This document shows, one piece after another, positions 39,470-40,100 of a DNA stretch of 40,100 nucleotides (its first letter is position 1; every line of letters begins with the position of its first letter). The notes beneath the pieces are model-generated. The model worked only from the letters and a program-made list of their open reading frames with translations, searched no databases and was not told the DNA's origin. Source of the stretch: Paenibacillus sp. JCM 18996 (lineage in GTDB: Bacteria > Bacillota > Bacilli > Paenibacillales > NBRC-103111); the NCBI GenBank assembly GCA_001313085.1, contig BBFE01000039.1, positions 1 through 40,100 of the forward strand, written 5' to 3'. The translations under genes and the position numbers were made by a program.

Positions 39470-40100
39470 TTGGGCCGTTATTTTCTTGGCATTGATCTGG
39501 GCACATCGGCTGTGAAATGTATTTTAGTAGACGAATCGGGAAATGTCAAAAAAAAGCCACAGTGTGGAGTATCCTCTGCTTCAGCCGCACCCCGGCTGGG
39601 CGGAGCAGCATCCCGAGGACTGGTGGAACGGCACTGTCGAATGTATCGCTGTGCTGCTGGGCAAAGCGGCCGTCAAGGCACGGAGGTGGCCGGAATCGGC
39701 CTCTCCGGCCAAATGCACGGATCGGTATTCCTCGACTCCGATCTGCAGGTCATTCGCCCGGCTTTGCTGTGGTGCGACCAGCGCACCGCGTCGGAGTGCG
39801 AATGGATCGAAGCCGCTGTCGGCCGGGACGAGCTGGGGCACCTCACCGGAAACCGGGCTTTGACCGGTTTCACTGCGCCGAAGGTAGTCTGGCTGCAGCG
39901 GCACGAGCCGGAGCATGCGAGCCGCGTAGCGCATCTGCTGCTGCCGAAGGATTACGTCCGGCTGAAGCTGACCGGCGAGCTCGGCATGGACATGGCGACG
40001 CGAGCGGCACGCTGCTGCTGGACGTGGCGGGCAGGCGTTGGTCCGCCGAAGTGGCGGCTAAGCTGGCCATTCCGATGGAATGGCTGCCGCCGCTCTTCGA
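39470..40100 (+). CDS. xylB: Xylulokinase, N-terminal part (runs off the window), frame-broken
   Basis: XylB phosphorylates D-xylulose for entry into the pentose phosphate pathway. The FGGY fold starts RYFLGIDLGTSAVKCILVDE (phosphate loop), then EYPLLQPHPGWAEQHPEDWW, GIGLSGQMHGSVFLDSD, RPALLWCDQRTASECEWIEA, LTGFTAPKVVWLQRHEPE and DASGTLLLDVAGRRWS, all diagnostic for xylulokinase rather than glycerol kinase. Breaks: A8 at 39548-39555 (seven needed), one base missing near 39678 and near 39998. The TTG at 39470 is used, behind GAGGTG and a T-rich gap. About 210 of an expected 500 residues are present. Divergent from the ROK repressor. Confidence 0.88.
   Translation, partial: MGRYFLGIDLGTSAVKCILVDESGNVKKKPQCGVSSASAAPRLGGAASRGLVERHCRMYRCAAGQSGRQGTEVAGIGLSGQMHGSVFLDSDLQVIRPALLWCDQRTASECEWIEAAVGRDELGHLTGNRALTGFTAPKVVWLQRHEPEHASRVAHLLLPKDYVRLKLTGELGMDMATRAARCCWTWRAGVGPPKWRLSWPFRWNGCRRSS

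Overview
The window looks like a chromosomal stretch of an endospore-forming, low-to-mid-GC Firmicute, most likely Paenibacillus or a close relative. The evidence is the mix of Bacillus-type housekeeping genes (YhaN/YhaO-like, SasB/RelQ, YugP-like, DUF309, DUF2905, QueF, YjcZ-like peptide), an S-layer-anchored (SLH) surface enzyme, strong GGAGG ribosome sites with TTG/GTG starts, sigma-A type promoters and a probable GlnR/TnrA box. No tRNA, rRNA, CRISPR array, insertion sequence or prophage is visible. The genus is an inference.

The dominating fact is that about two thirds of the recognisable genes are broken into two or more frames. The breaks follow a rule: runs of A or T of 6 or more are too long by 1-2 bases, and short runs of G or C are too short by one. 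Allowing for that, nearly every gene reads as a full-length, well conserved protein. I therefore annotate whole genes across the breaks and call none a true pseudogene; sequencing or assembly error is the simplest cause.

Layout. 1-3411 (minus): short ORF, family-4 glycosyltransferase, YhaO-like nuclease and YhaN-like ATPase (leaves the window). 3585-5600: membrane GGDEF protein and two small XRE regulators. 5744-7490: intracellular neopullulanase-type amylase. 7566-9525 (minus): queD-queE-queC for preQ0 synthesis behind a sigma-A promoter. 9579-11558: short ORF, an acidic protein with a threefold repeat, and a YjcZ-like peptide. 11700-15599 (minus): membrane-anchored protein, rRNA m5C methyltransferase and pseudouridine synthase, packed with 1-5 base gaps. 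15702-19868 (minus): DUF309 protein, small alarmone synthetase, pyrD, and an L,D-transpeptidase. 20174-22358 (minus): secreted SLH-bearing 5'-nucleotidase with a candidate Pho box. 22554-25393: lipoprotein, small membrane protein, ferredoxin, DNA polymerase IV overlapping queF. 25566-29874: citramalate synthase, TlpA-like thioredoxin, MFS exporter, JAMM peptidase. 29880-33158 (minus): ammonium transporter, DUF294 nucleotidyltransferase and DnaQ-like exonuclease in apparent operon, behind a GlnR/TnrA-type site. 33536-37715: MerR regulator, YugP-like protease, LysR regulator, rhomboid protease, thiol peroxidase, conserved protein. 37887-40100: ROK (XylR-like) repressor with DUF2905 gene, divergent from xylulokinase (leaves the window).

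Functional links: four queuosine-precursor genes in two places; nitrogen (amt operon) and phosphate (nucleotidase) genes with plausible cognate operators; a repressor/kinase pair for xylose with an operator between them; several stress or repair genes (YhaO/YhaN, Pol IV, Tpx, SasB).
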